A stretch of 64,000 nucleotides of DNA, from positions 1 through 64,000 of the forward strand of contig CAVWXP010000017.1 of NCBI GenBank assembly GCA_963759175.1, in the 5' to 3' direction. Positions 1 to 8,802 of this stretch are shown here, piece by piece. Position numbers and translations under genes: made by a program. The stretch's first letter is position 1; every line of letters starts with the position of its first letter. The DNA comes from SZUA-442 sp963759175 (GTDB taxonomy: Bacteria > Actinomycetota > Acidimicrobiia > Spongiisociales > UBA5794). Under the pieces are notes generated by a model. The model did not search any database. It had not been told where the DNA came from and saw only the letters and a list, made by a program, of their open reading frames with translations.

Positions 1-214
1 GCACGTTGTCGTGGAGCACGCGATATCCACGGAAGGTGTGGACGTATCCATCATCCATCCTGACGGGAAGGGCGAGCTTGATGATGCGTTCGGGCTCGAA
101 CAGCCAACTCGCCATGCCCTTGAGGCCGTCGAGTGGGTGGATGAACGGAATCGCACGATCGAACTCGCGGCGGGCGATATCGGCGAAGTCGAGGTTCTCG
201 GTCGGAGCAGCCAT
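1..214 (-). CDS. Glu/Leu/Phe/Val dehydrogenase, N-terminal part (cut by window edge)
   Basis: The first 71 residues of a glutamate dehydrogenase-family protein (interconversion of glutamate and 2-oxoglutarate with NAD(P)). The visible part contains FEPERIIKLALPVRMDDG and FRGYRVLHDNV, which match the N-terminal substrate domain of this family just before the RGPxKGGIR glycine loop. The start ATG at 214-212 follows GTAAGGATCC. The catalytic lysine and the Rossmann domain lie outside the window, so cofactor preference cannot be judged. Confidence 0.85.
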   Translation of the reverse strand, partial: MAAPTENLDFADIARREFDRAIPFIHPLDGLKGMASWLFEPERIIKLALPVRMDDGYVHTFRGYRVLHDNV

Positions 215-307
215 GCACAGGATCCTTACCTAGCTCCTCACCATTCTACGAACGGCGTCCGGACATGACCACGAGATCCGTAGAGAGTTCGGAGAATGCG
301 GCACAGG

Positions 308-1982
308 TCAGGATGTCGTCTGGCGCCACGTCCGAATGGTGTCGAGGAAGATGTCGCCGTAGGTCTCGAGCTTCTTGGCCCCCACCCCGCTGATCGCAAG
401 GAAGTCCCCGTCGGTCATCGGCATGGTCGACGCCATCTCGCGGAGGCTCGCATCCGAGAACACGACGTAGGCCGGGACACCGCGGGCATCGGCCAACCGC
501 TTGCGGACCGAGCGCAACTCCTCGAACAGATCGGCGCCTTCGGTGTCGAGTTCGACCTCCATCGAAACCGCTCCGCGTACGGATCTCGGAGTGGCCGCAT
601 CGTGGAGGTCCGCATCGAATTCGGCGCACACGTCGCACGACGATCCGCAGCGATCCATCTCCTCACCGAAGTACCGCGCCAGGCCTCGGTGGCGGCACTT
701 GTCGGTCTCGGCGAAGCGATACATGGTGCGGATGTGGCTGACCTGGGCCTGACCGGTGTCGCCGCCAGACACCATCCGTTCGAGTTGGATGACATCGGCC
801 CACGAGTAGAACAGGTAGCAGTCCGAGTCGAGGCCGTCTCGACCCGCCCTGCCGATCTCCTGGTAGTAGCCCTCGACGGACTTGGGCATGTCGCGGTGGA
901 TCACGTAGCGAACGTTGCTCTTGTCGATACCCATGCCGAATGCGACGGTCGCACAGACCACGTCGATGTCATCGCGGATGAAGGCATCCTGCACGCTCGG
1001 TGCGTTTCTCGGCGTCGAGCCCTGCGTGGTAGGCGTCCGCCCGGATCCCGAGGGACCGCAAGTACTGCGCCGTCGATTCGGCGGACTTGCGCGACAACGT
1101 GTAGACGATGCCGCTCTCTCCCCTTCGGTCGACGGCGATGCGCCCTATGTAGTCCCGCACCTTCACCTTCCGGCCGTCATGGTCGCCCTTCTTGATGGCA
1201 TGGAGTCGGAGGTTGGGTCGGAAGAACGACGTCTGGACGATCACCGGATCAGCGAGATCGAGCTGATGGGCGATGTCGGTGCGGACACGCTGCGTAGCAG
1301 TCGCCGTGAGCGCGAGGACCGGTACGCCGTACTGGGACTTGAGGTGGACGAGCTGACGATACGCGGGGCGGAAGTCATGACCCCATTGGCTGATGCAGTG
1401 CGCCTCGTCGACGGCGACCAACCTGACGTTCGATCGATCCAGGACGGAACCGAGCGACGCCCCGAGACCCTCGGGTGCGGCGTATACGAGCTCGTACGCT
1501 CCCGCTCGGAGACCGTCGATGCGTCGCTGCCGTTCCTCGAACTCGATACTCGAGTTGATGAACGTGGCACGGATGCCGAGCTCATGGGCGGCGTCGACCT
1601 GGTCCTTCATCAAGGCGATCAGCGGTGAGATCACCAACGTCGTGCCCCCGACGAGCCGTGCGGCGAGTTGGTAGGTGAGTGACTTGCCAGACCCCGTCGG
1701 CATGACGGCGAGGCAGTCGGTGGCGGACAACGCCGCCTCGATCACCTCCCGCTGACCGGGCCGAAAGGACTCGTAGCCGAACGTCGATCGCAGCACGGCG
1801 TGGATGGCTTCCTCGTCCACGACCACCGGTTCGCGCACCGGCAAGCGCTCACGCGCTTCGTGCTGTTTCGTCGGCAACATGGCGCCCTGATGCACCGCCG
1901 CACCGTCCACGCCGGCGTCAGCGGCGAGCATCTCCCAATACCCGTCGTCCACACCGGTCGTTGGATCGTCGCCGCTACTCAT
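308..1982 (-). CDS. recQ: ATP-dependent DNA helicase RecQ, frameshifted
   Basis: 3'-5' superfamily-2 DNA helicase of recombination and repair. N-terminal half: FGYESFRPGQ (motif 0), PTGSGKS (Walker A), DEAHCISQWG (DEAH box) and LTATAT (motif III). C-terminal half: VAFGMGIDK, YYQEIGRAGRDG (motif VI), a four-cysteine zinc site ending CDVC, and an HRDC domain with ISGVGAKKLETYG; the RQC winged helix is short or absent. The halves are in different frames. Reading breaks after YHAGLDAEKRTE near position 995 and resumes at VQDAFIRDD. The spacing from YHAGL to VQ equals that of E. coli RecQ if one base is removed, so this looks like a +1 insertion. ATG 1982 was chosen because upstream frame belongs to the divergent Nudix gene. 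A TATGCT lies 8 nt before it. Confidence 0.9.
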
Positions 1983-2058
1983 GACGCCCGAGCATACGGG
2001 GCGTCCACGACGCACCGTGGGCGTGCACGAGCGACCGGGGCTGTCGTAGGGTCTCGGC

Positions 2059-2616
2059 ATGGATGAGACACAGCTCCCCGAGGGCGCATGGCCCGGCGAG
2101 TACACGTACTGCCCCATGTGCACCACCCGTCTCGTGTGGGAGGAGATCGGCGACGCCCATCGGATGCGATGCCCGAGCTGCCGATTCATCCACTGGCGCA
2201 ACCCGGCCGTCGGGGCAGCCGTGGTGGTGTTCGATGGCGACGGTCGGGTGCTCATGATCCGGCGCGGACCGGGCATGACCCGGGAAGGGAAGTGGGCGAT
2301 CCCTGCGGGTTTCGTCCACTACGGCGAGGAGATCCGTGAGGCCGCGGCCCGCGAACTCGAGGAGGAAACAGGCCTGATCGCCGACGTGGGCGACGTGGTG
2401 TGGGTCGCATCGAACTTCCACGACCCGGCGAAGTTGACGGTCGGGATCTGGTTCGCCGGGTCCGTGACGGGCGGGAAACTCCAGGCCGGTGATGACGCCG
2501 ACGAGGCCGGGTTCTTCGACCTCGACGACCTACCGCCCCTTGCCTTCGAGACCGATTTCGCCTACTTCACCAGCCTCGGCGCCAACCCAGAACCGCCAGA
2601 CTCCGTTCTTGCGTAG
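2059..2616 (+). CDS. Nudix hydrolase with N-terminal zinc ribbon
   Basis: 185 aa. Residues about 18-41 hold CPMC...CPSC, a NudC-like zinc ribbon. The Nudix box GX5EX7REUXEEXGU is complete, running from GFVHYGEEIREA to RELEEETGLI. Such enzymes hydrolyse nucleoside diphosphates linked to another group; the ribbon suggests an NADH or ADP-ribose-type substrate, but the substrate is not determined. A TAGGGT at 2047-2052 stands 6 nt before the ATG without a Shine-Dalgarno, so the mRNA is probably leaderless. The last codons (VLA stop) are written in the left arm of a palindromic repeat (2604-2655). The end overlaps the convergent glycosyltransferase frame. Confidence 0.85.
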   Translation: MDETQLPEGAWPGEYTYCPMCTTRLVWEEIGDAHRMRCPSCRFIHWRNPAVGAAVVVFDGDGRVLMIRRGPGMTREGKWAIPAGFVHYGEEIREAAARELEEETGLIADVGDVVWVASNFHDPAKLTVGIWFAGSVTGGKLQAGDDADEAGFFDLDDLPPLAFETDFAYFTSLGANPEPPDSVLA

Positions 2617-3828
2617 ATCCTGTCCGCACGTCCGGATACCAGTTACGCAAGAACGGGGAGGGTTCAGGTGACGGAGCGACCGGTGACGGATGGCGTCCTC
2701 GTAGACGGCGAGCAACGATGCCGCATCGTCGGGGGCGAAATCCGCCACGTACTCCCTTCGGGCAGCGACACCGGCCCGATCGACCGCAGCGTCATCGGCG
2801 ATCAGGGTGAAGACGCGTTCCCACTCGTCGTCGTCGAACACCTCGAACACCCACTCGGATCCGATCCTGGCGACGTAGTCGCGAACGATGGCGATCGATG
2901 ACAGGGCTACGGGCAACCCCGTTGCGAGCGCCTCCACGACCACGAGCGGGAAGCCCTCCTCCCACTCGGTGGGAAGCATCAGGGCCCGCGACCGGCGCAT
3001 GAGCTCGAGCACTTCGTCGGGACCCATCCGGCCCGCGAACTCGATGTCGGGGTAGGACGACCGCAATCGCGCTTCGATGGGTCCATCACCGACGATGACG
3101 AGCCGATACGGACGTTCACGGCGGCTCCACGCTGCGCACAGTCGTGCCACGCCCTTGATGTCGGTGACACGCCCGACATAGAGCACCGTGTCCGATTCAG
3201 ACGGTGACGATGCCCGCTCGCCGGGGTCGTCGATGCGATGGGGTCGTACGACGAGTCGATCCTTCGGAAAGCCCCAGGATGTGAACAGGTCTTTTGCGGC
3301 CGGCGTCAACGTGATGAACCGATCGATGTCCCGCTTCCAGACACCGCGGCGTTCCGCGACCGCCCCGGTCGTCGCAGCCACGATCGACAGCGGTGTCGAA
3401 TCCCGATAGCACGCGTGGCGCACGGCGGAGGTGCGGTTCCCGGTGACGCAGTCGCGACACAGTTGACCATCACGCAGCATCTCTCCGTTGACGCACAGCC
3501 ACCGGTAGTTGTGGAGGGTCTGCACGACCGGATACCCGGCGCGAGAGGCCTGGCGAATGACCGCCGGCGACATGCGGAACCACGTGTTGTGCACATGCAC
3601 CACGTCGGGTCGCTGCTCATCGAGGACCGCTGCCATCTTGCGGGCCTCGAACGGATTCCACGGAGCCATGGCGAGGGAGGTCACGGTGTCAGAGACACTG
3701 CCCTCGTTGGTCTCGGTGTGGCGAACGACTTCGTGACCAGCGGCTTCGAGCTCGGCACGGTCCCTATCCAGCACGACGTTCTCGCCACCGCCGACACGGT
3801 AGAGATTGTGCACCTGGAGGATCTTCAT
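2530..3828 (-). CDS. GT4-family glycosyltransferase
   Basis: 432 aa, beginning MKILQVHNLYRVGGGENVV, a retaining GT-B transferase of family GT4 that probably moves a nucleotide sugar onto a surface glycan. The N-terminal domain has DVVHVHN; the C-terminal domain has VLYVGRVTDIKG and the donor-site EEGFPLVVVEA motif. No membrane segment. The final 40 or so residues are odd: the frame passes through the palindrome at 2604-2655 (encoding SCVTGIRT..) and then antisense through the last 87 bases of the Nudix gene. The natural end is probably near NPPRS. AGGG lies 8 nt before the ATG. Confidence 0.85.
   Translation of the reverse strand: MKILQVHNLYRVGGGENVVLDRDRAELEAAGHEVVRHTETNEGSVSDTVTSLAMAPWNPFEARKMAAVLDEQRPDVVHVHNTWFRMSPAVIRQASRAGYPVVQTLHNYRWLCVNGEMLRDGQLCRDCVTGNRTSAVRHACYRDSTPLSIVAATTGAVAERRGVWKRDIDRFITLTPAAKDLFTSWGFPKDRLVVRPHRIDDPGERASSPSESDTVLYVGRVTDIKGVARLCAAWSRRERPYRLVIVGDGPIEARLRSSYPDIEFAGRMGPDEVLELMRRSRALMLPTEWEEGFPLVVVEALATGLPVALSSIAIVRDYVARIGSEWVFEVFDDDEWERVFTLIADDAAVDRAGVAARREYVADFAPDDAASLLAVYEDAIRHRSLRHLNPPRSCVTGIRTCGQDLRKNGVWRFWVGAEAGEVGEIGLEGKGR
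2604..2655. repeat. Palindromic repeat, copy 1
   Basis: A 52-bp hairpin: arms CGTTCTTGCGTA (2604-2615) and TACGCAAGAACG (2644-2655) are perfectly complementary, and an inner stem TGTCCG/CGGATA encloses CACGTC. It carries the Nudix stop codon and lies inside the glycosyltransferase reading frame. The copy at 3916-3965 differs at only four interior bases plus one base pair at the tips. There is no U-run, so it looks more like a REP-type element than a plain terminator. Confidence 0.8.
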
Positions 3829-3915
3829 CCGAGAGTCCCTTCGGACACGCGCGGTCGCCGGCGACGACGGACATGATCGTACCAACGGTGCCGACCCATC
3901 ACGCTGGGCTTTCCT

Positions 3916-3965
3916 GTTCTTGCGTAGATCCTGTTCGCCCGTGCGGATGCCAGTTACGCAAGAAC
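3916..3965. repeat. Palindromic repeat, copy 2
   Basis: Same family as copy 1: 11-bp arms GTTCTTGCGTA (3916-3926) and TACGCAAGAAC (3955-3965) around a 28-bp interior that differs at four positions. It lies between the glycosyltransferase start and the hydrogenase protease end, and on the minus strand it supplies the protease's last codons (VLA, TAA). Confidence 0.8.
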
Positions 3966-4384
3966 GAGGTCGGTGATCCTCGCGACGGCCTGCTCGGCGG
4001 CGGCGGCGGTGGGCGGACTCATCGAGAAGCCCATGCCGAGGTCCGTCGCCGGGATGGACACCAGCACGGCGCGCGCAGGGAGGGTCCCAACGGAGGCCGC
4101 CATCGCGATCACGGTGCCCGGGTCGCCGTGATGGCTCATCACACCCGAACCCTTCGACGGGTCGATGTCGGAAACGGTCAACTCCCGGTGTCAACCGACG
4201 CATCGACCAATACCACGAGGCGCCGACCGGCGATCGCGACAGCGAGTTCGGGGGTGAGCTGGGCGACCGAGACCACATCGACGCCCGCCATGTCCAATTC
4301 CTCGATCCGGTCCGCGACCCAACGGCCCGCCCCGTCGTCGGAGCGCAGGTCGTTGCCGTAGCCGATGACGAGGACGTCAGCCAC
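3954..4384 (-). CDS. hoxW: [NiFe]-hydrogenase maturation protease (M52), frameshifted
   Basis: Endopeptidase that removes the C-terminal extension of HoxH after nickel insertion. About 143 aa once two frames are joined. Nickel-sensing residues of the HybD/HycI family are present: GYGNDLRSDDG, VVLVDAS, and SHHGDPG with the histidine. GTG 4384 overlaps the hoxH stop by 8 nt (GTGGCTGA), so the gene is translationally coupled. The frame breaks near 4181: VDTGS runs into TGA, while the -1-nt frame continues LTVSDIDPSKG. Restoring one base gives an uninterrupted protein. The stop lies in palindrome copy 2. Confidence 0.85.
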
Positions 4385-5816
4385 GGATCCGTTCGCAGAC
4401 CTTCTCGCCGCTGGCATCGACCAGGGTCACGACCAGCGGCATCTGCCCGATCGCATGCGTCGAGCACGACAGACACGGGTCGAAGGCGCGGATCCCGGCC
4501 TCGATCCTGTTGAGGATCGGCTCGGGGATCTCGGGGCCGTCGATGTACTCCTTGGCGATCTCGTGGACCGTCGCGTTCATGGCGAGGTTGTTCTGGCCGG
4601 TCGCGATGATCATGTTGACGTTCTCGAGCAATCCGTGGGCATCGGTCTCGTACTCGTGGAAGAGCGTCCCTCGCGGGGCCTCCGACACACCGACCGACCG
4701 GCGATGGTTCACGCCGGCCTGGGCGCGGACGTTCGTATCGAGCACGGCGTCATCGTCGAGGAACGCCCTCATCTGCTCGGCGCTTGCGAGGATCTCGATC
4801 AGCCGGGCGTAGTGGAAGAAGAACGAGCTGTCGGCGATCCCCTCGGCCCGGTCACGGAAGGTCTCGAGCGCGGCATCAGCGGCCTCCGAACCCATCCTCT
4901 CGGCGAGGTTGAGCCTCGCGAGCGGTCCGACCCGGTACATGCCCGCCGCGATGTCGTCGTCCGAGTCGACGGCCGGCTTGAAGAATGGGCTCTTGAGGTA
5001 GCTGTCCTTGTTCGAGGCCTCGCCGACGATCGTGCGGTAGTCACTCGCGGCGACGTTGTCGGCCGCAACGGCGCCATCTTTGTCGATGACCTTGAGATGG
5101 CCGTCGTAGTACTCCCACGTGCCGGATCCGTTGGCCAGACCGAGGTAGTAGCTGGGGAACTTCCCGAACGACCGGATCTCGCGCTCGAACCGATCGAGGA
5201 TCCCGGTGAAGAGGTCCAGGGCCATGTGGGCCGTCTCGGTTGCCTCATCGAGCCCGGCCAGCAGGTCGGCCCTCGTCTGCTCGGTCATCGGGTGCGCAAT
5301 GCCACCGGGGACGATCCCCGGTGAGTGGACCTTCCGACCGGCGATCGCCTCGATCACGCCCTGCCCGAAGGACCGCAGGCGGATACCCCGACGGGCGAGC
5401 TCCGGCTCGGCCTCCATCAGGCCGAGGACGTTGCGGATCGCGGGGTCGGCATCCCAACCGAGCAGGAGGTCTGGTGACGAGAGGTGGAAGAAGCTCAGCG
5501 CATGGGACTGGATGATCTGTCCGAGGTTTGCGATCCGACGCAGCCGGACCGCATTCGACGGGATCGTCACGCCCATGATGCCATCGCCGGCCTTGGCGGA
5601 AGCAAGCAGATGACTCACGGGACAGATCCCACACGTACGCGCGGTCAACGAGGGCATCTCCCACACGGGCCGACCGACGCAGAACGCCTCGAAACCGCGG
5701 AACTCGGTGACGTGGAAGCGCGTGTCGGCGACCGTTCCGTCGTCGTCGAGCCTGATCGTGATCTTGGCGTGCCCCTCGATCCGGGAAACCGGGTCGATCA
5801 CCGTGAGGTCATGCAT
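4377..5816 (-). CDS. hoxH: NAD-coupled [NiFe]-hydrogenase large subunit HoxH
   Basis: Catalytic subunit with the Ni-Fe(CN)2CO centre. 479 aa. The L1 motif RTCGICPVSH (about residues 60-69) and L2 motif DPCLSCSTH near the C-terminus supply the four cysteine ligands. RIEGH near the N-terminus is also conserved. The 25 residues after the L2 histidine are the extension cut by the maturation protease encoded next. This motif set and the neighbours HoxEFUY identify a group 3d, cytosolic, bidirectional NAD-reducing hydrogenase. AGGAGA stands upstream of ATG 5816, 13 nt after the hoxY stop. No hyp accessory genes are in the window. Confidence 0.95.
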   Translation of the reverse strand: MHDLTVIDPVSRIEGHAKITIRLDDDGTVADTRFHVTEFRGFEAFCVGRPVWEMPSLTARTCGICPVSHLLASAKAGDGIMGVTIPSNAVRLRRIANLGQIIQSHALSFFHLSSPDLLLGWDADPAIRNVLGLMEAEPELARRGIRLRSFGQGVIEAIAGRKVHSPGIVPGGIAHPMTEQTRADLLAGLDEATETAHMALDLFTGILDRFEREIRSFGKFPSYYLGLANGSGTWEYYDGHLKVIDKDGAVAADNVAASDYRTIVGEASNKDSYLKSPFFKPAVDSDDDIAAGMYRVGPLARLNLAERMGSEAADAALETFRDRAEGIADSSFFFHYARLIEILASAEQMRAFLDDDAVLDTNVRAQAGVNHRRSVGVSEAPRGTLFHEYETDAHGLLENVNMIIATGQNNLAMNATVHEIAKEYIDGPEIPEPILNRIEAGIRAFDPCLSCSTHAIGQMPLVVTLVDASGEKVCERIRG

Positions 5817-5829
5817 GTCGTTGGGTCTC

Positions 5830-6411
5830 CTAACCGAATCGGATGTCGTCGGCGCCCGAGCCGAATTCGCCCTCGCCGAGGAGCGCCATCACCGCCCGGC
5901 GGATGCGATCGGCGTCGGGAGGACAGCCGGGGATGTACATGTCGACGTCGATGACCTGGTGCACGGGGAGCACCTGGGGCATCAGCGGCGGCACGATGCC
6001 CGCTTCGTCCGGCACCTGTGGTGTGCGATCGACGCTGTCGATGTACACCCGCGTCAGGATCTCGGCCGGATCACCGAGGGGGTTGCGCATGGCCGTGACG
6101 TTGCCGGTGACGGCACAGTCGCCGAAACTCACGACCACCTTCGACTTGCGACGGGCTTCGCGGGCGATCTCGAGGTTGTCCTCGTTGGCGATGGCTCCCT
6201 CGAGGAGCACGACGTCGACGTCCTCGGGGAACTCCTTGGCGTCGACGAGCGGGCTGTACACGAGGTCGGCGAGCTTGGCGAAGTCGAACAGGAACTCATC
6301 CATGTCGAGGAACGACATGTGGCAACCCGAGCAACCCCCCAGCCACGCCGTGGCGACACGCGCCTTGCGGCCGGGGGTCGGTGTCACAGATGCCGCGTCG
6401 GTGCCTCCCAT
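5830..6411 (-). CDS. hoxY: [NiFe]-hydrogenase small subunit HoxY
   Basis: 193 aa. It carries the proximal [4Fe-4S] cluster that takes electrons from HoxH: cysteines in WLGGCSGCHMSF, GDCAVTGN and PGCPPDADRI. Short, with no Tat signal, as expected for cytoplasmic group 3 enzymes rather than uptake hydrogenases. ATG 6411 overlaps the hoxU stop as TGATG, which fixes this start over longer in-frame options. Confidence 0.93.
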   Translation of the reverse strand: MGGTDAASVTPTPGRKARVATAWLGGCSGCHMSFLDMDEFLFDFAKLADLVYSPLVDAKEFPEDVDVVLLEGAIANEDNLEIAREARRKSKVVVSFGDCAVTGNVTAMRNPLGDPAEILTRVYIDSVDRTPQVPDEAGIVPPLMPQVLPVHQVIDVDMYIPGCPPDADRIRRAVMALLGEGEFGSGADDIRFG

Positions 6412-7172
6412 CACGCACCTCCCCGGTAGTCGCCGTCCATGATCTCGGGATCGAGCCATTCGCCCTTCCGTGCGCTGGCGAGGCGCACGATGATGTCCGT
6501 TTGGTGCACCATCTCGCCCACCGCCTTGCCCTGATAGGCCAGCGATCCGGTGGGACACACAGCGACGCACTTGCCGCACCATGTGCACGACCTCGCCTCG
6601 CCCCACGGCACGTTGCCCTCGGTGACGAGGATCGCCTGTGCGCCTCGGTAGGCGACATCCCACACATGGGCACCCTCGATCTCGTCACAGACCCGGACAC
6701 AGCGCGTGCACATGATGCATCGGTTCGGATCGAAGATGTACTTGGGATGGGATGCGTCGATGTCACGCCTGGGGGCCTGGTAGTCGAAACGCACGTGGTC
6801 CATGTTCGTATCCACCGCAGCGTCCTGGAGCTCGCAGTTGCCATTCGTGACGCACACCGCACACACGTGGTTGCCCTCGGCGAACAGCAGCTCGACGATG
6901 GCCTTGCGATGGGCGCGCAGCTGTGGCGTATCGGTCCTGATCTCCATGTCGGCCGTGATCGGCGTCGCACACGCCGGACGGAGGCGGTGGTCCTCGGCAA
7001 CCTGCACGACGCAGAGTCGGCATCCGCCGTAGATCGACAGGCCTTCCAGATAGCACAGGGAGGGGATCTCGACCCCCAGCCTCCGGGATGCCTGGAGGAT
7101 GGTCTCGTCGGCGAACGCCTCGTATTCGACACCATCGAAGGTGACATCGACGGTCTGGCGACGCTCACGCAT
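6411..7172 (-). CDS. hoxU: Hydrogenase diaphorase iron-sulfur subunit HoxU
   Basis: 253 aa, homologous to the N-terminal part of NuoG. Order: plant-type [2Fe-2S] domain (CYLEGLSIYGGCRLC...CATP), a His-Cys3 [4Fe-4S] motif (HVCAVCVTNGNC), then two ferredoxin-like clusters (CIMCTRCVRVC and CTWCGKCVAVCP). It wires the hydrogenase to the HoxEF diaphorase. ATG 7172 overlaps the hoxF stop by 8 nt (ATGCGTGA). Confidence 0.93.
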   Translation of the reverse strand: MRERRQTVDVTFDGVEYEAFADETILQASRRLGVEIPSLCYLEGLSIYGGCRLCVVQVAEDHRLRPACATPITADMEIRTDTPQLRAHRKAIVELLFAEGNHVCAVCVTNGNCELQDAAVDTNMDHVRFDYQAPRRDIDASHPKYIFDPNRCIMCTRCVRVCDEIEGAHVWDVAYRGAQAILVTEGNVPWGEARSCTWCGKCVAVCPTGSLAYQGKAVGEMVHQTDIIVRLASARKGEWLDPEIMDGDYRGGA

Positions 7173-8802
7173 TCGACACCTCCAGCGGATCGTCGACCAG
7201 GAGCTGCTCATACTCCTGACCGAAGTACTGCAAGGTCGACAGCACCGGGTTCGGAGCCGATTGGCCGAGGCCGCACAGGCTCGTGTCGCGCACCGTTGCG
7301 CACAGCTGCTCGAGGTGACGCAGATCCCTCACCGTCCCGCGACTCGAGCAGATCTTGTCGAGCAACCCGTGGATCTGGACCGTTCCCGCGCGGCACGGCG
7401 TGCACTTGCCGCAGCTCTCATCCATGCAGAACTCCATGAAGAACTTGGCGATCTCCGGCATCGAGGACGAATCGTCCATGACGATGAGACCACCGGATCC
7501 CATGATCGAACCGAGCGCCCTGAGGCTCTCGTAGTCGACAGGCGTGTCGAGGAACTCAGATGGAATGCACCCTCCCGACGGTCCGCCGGTCTGTGCCGCC
7601 TTGAACGTCCCGCCTTCGGGGATGCCGCCGCCGATGTCCTCGACGATGGTGCGGAGGGTGATGCCCATCGGCACCTCGATGAGGCCGATATTGACGAGGT
7701 CGCCGGCGAGGGCGAACACCTTCGTGCCCTTCGATTTGTCCGTCCCGATCGACGAGAACCAGTCGGATCCCTTCAAGATGATGGGGGCGATGTTCGACAG
7801 CGACTCGACGTTGTTGATCATCGTCGGTTTGCCCCACAGGCCGGCTTCCGTCGGATACGGGGGACGCAGCTGCGGCGTTCCGCGCTTGCCCTCGATCGAC
7901 TGCAACAGGGCGGTCTCCTCGCCACACACGAATGCCCCTGCGCCGATGCGCACCTCCATGTCCAGATTGAAGTCGGACTCGAGGATCCTCCGTCCGAGGA
8001 GCCGGTTGCGGCGAGCGACACGTATCGCCCGATCCAGGCGCTCGACGGCCCTCGGGTACTCGGCTCGCACGTAGATGTACGCCTGGGATGCGCCGGTGGC
8101 GTAGGCGGCGATCGCAACACCCTCGATGAGGCGATGGGGATCGTCCTCCATCACCGTGCGATCCATGTAGGCACCCGGGTCGCCCTCGTCGCCGTTCGCG
8201 ACGACGTACTTCTCGTCGCCCGGTGCGTTGGCGAGCAGATGCCACTTCGAACCCACGGGATAGCCCGCTCCTCCCCTGCCCCGTAGCCCCGACGCCTCGA
8301 TCTCGTGGACCACGTCGAGGGGCTCCATCTCGTGGAGGACCTTGGCGAGGGCCCGGTATCCATCGTGAGCGACATAGCCCTCGATGCGGTCCGGGTCGAT
8401 GACGCCTCCGTTGGCGAGGACGATGCGCTCCTGCTCGGCGAAGAACGGTATCGACGTGTCGAGCAGGTTGGTCTCCACCACCTGATGCTTCTTGAGGTGG
8501 GTCCTGACGATGTCGACGGCGACCTCGCCGTTCACCGCCTGGTACATCGTGTCGTCGCCGCCGCGCCGCAGGATCCGCACGAGCGGGCCGCGACTGCACA
8601 GCCCCATACAGCCGGTTGGGATCACCACGGCGTCGAGCGCCAGATCGTGGCGGTCGATGGCCTCCTCGAATCCTTCGAGGGTGGCAGCGGATCCGGCCGA
8701 CTGGCAGGAGGTGGAGTTGCACACCTTCACCCGGAACGGGTAGCGACTCCGTGCTTCATGTTCACGCTCGGCGACGTGGTGGAGATCGATGGGTGCGGCC
8801 AT
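7165..8802 (-). CDS. hoxF: Hydrogenase diaphorase NAD/FMN subunit HoxF
   Basis: 545 aa. An N-terminal thioredoxin-like [2Fe-2S] domain (CNSTSCQSAG ... TGCMGLC) is fused to a NuoF-like domain with NAD-binding GRGGAGYPVGSKW and FMN-binding NGDEGDPGAYMDR, then a C-terminal [4Fe-4S] site ESCGKCTPCRAG with a later cysteine in TSLCGLGQ. It transfers electrons between NAD(H) and HoxU. Start ATG 8802 overlaps the hoxE stop as TGATG. Confidence 0.94.
   Translation of the reverse strand: MAAPIDLHHVAEREHEARSRYPFRVKVCNSTSCQSAGSAATLEGFEEAIDRHDLALDAVVIPTGCMGLCSRGPLVRILRRGGDDTMYQAVNGEVAVDIVRTHLKKHQVVETNLLDTSIPFFAEQERIVLANGGVIDPDRIEGYVAHDGYRALAKVLHEMEPLDVVHEIEASGLRGRGGAGYPVGSKWHLLANAPGDEKYVVANGDEGDPGAYMDRTVMEDDPHRLIEGVAIAAYATGASQAYIYVRAEYPRAVERLDRAIRVARRNRLLGRRILESDFNLDMEVRIGAGAFVCGEETALLQSIEGKRGTPQLRPPYPTEAGLWGKPTMINNVESLSNIAPIILKGSDWFSSIGTDKSKGTKVFALAGDLVNIGLIEVPMGITLRTIVEDIGGGIPEGGTFKAAQTGGPSGGCIPSEFLDTPVDYESLRALGSIMGSGGLIVMDDSSSMPEIAKFFMEFCMDESCGKCTPCRAGTVQIHGLLDKICSSRGTVRDLRHLEQLCATVRDTSLCGLGQSAPNPVLSTLQYFGQEYEQLLVDDPLEVSNA

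Noticed and set aside
4365..6429. Plus-strand frames opposite hoxH and hoxY
   Set aside because: Shadows of strongly coding hydrogenase genes.
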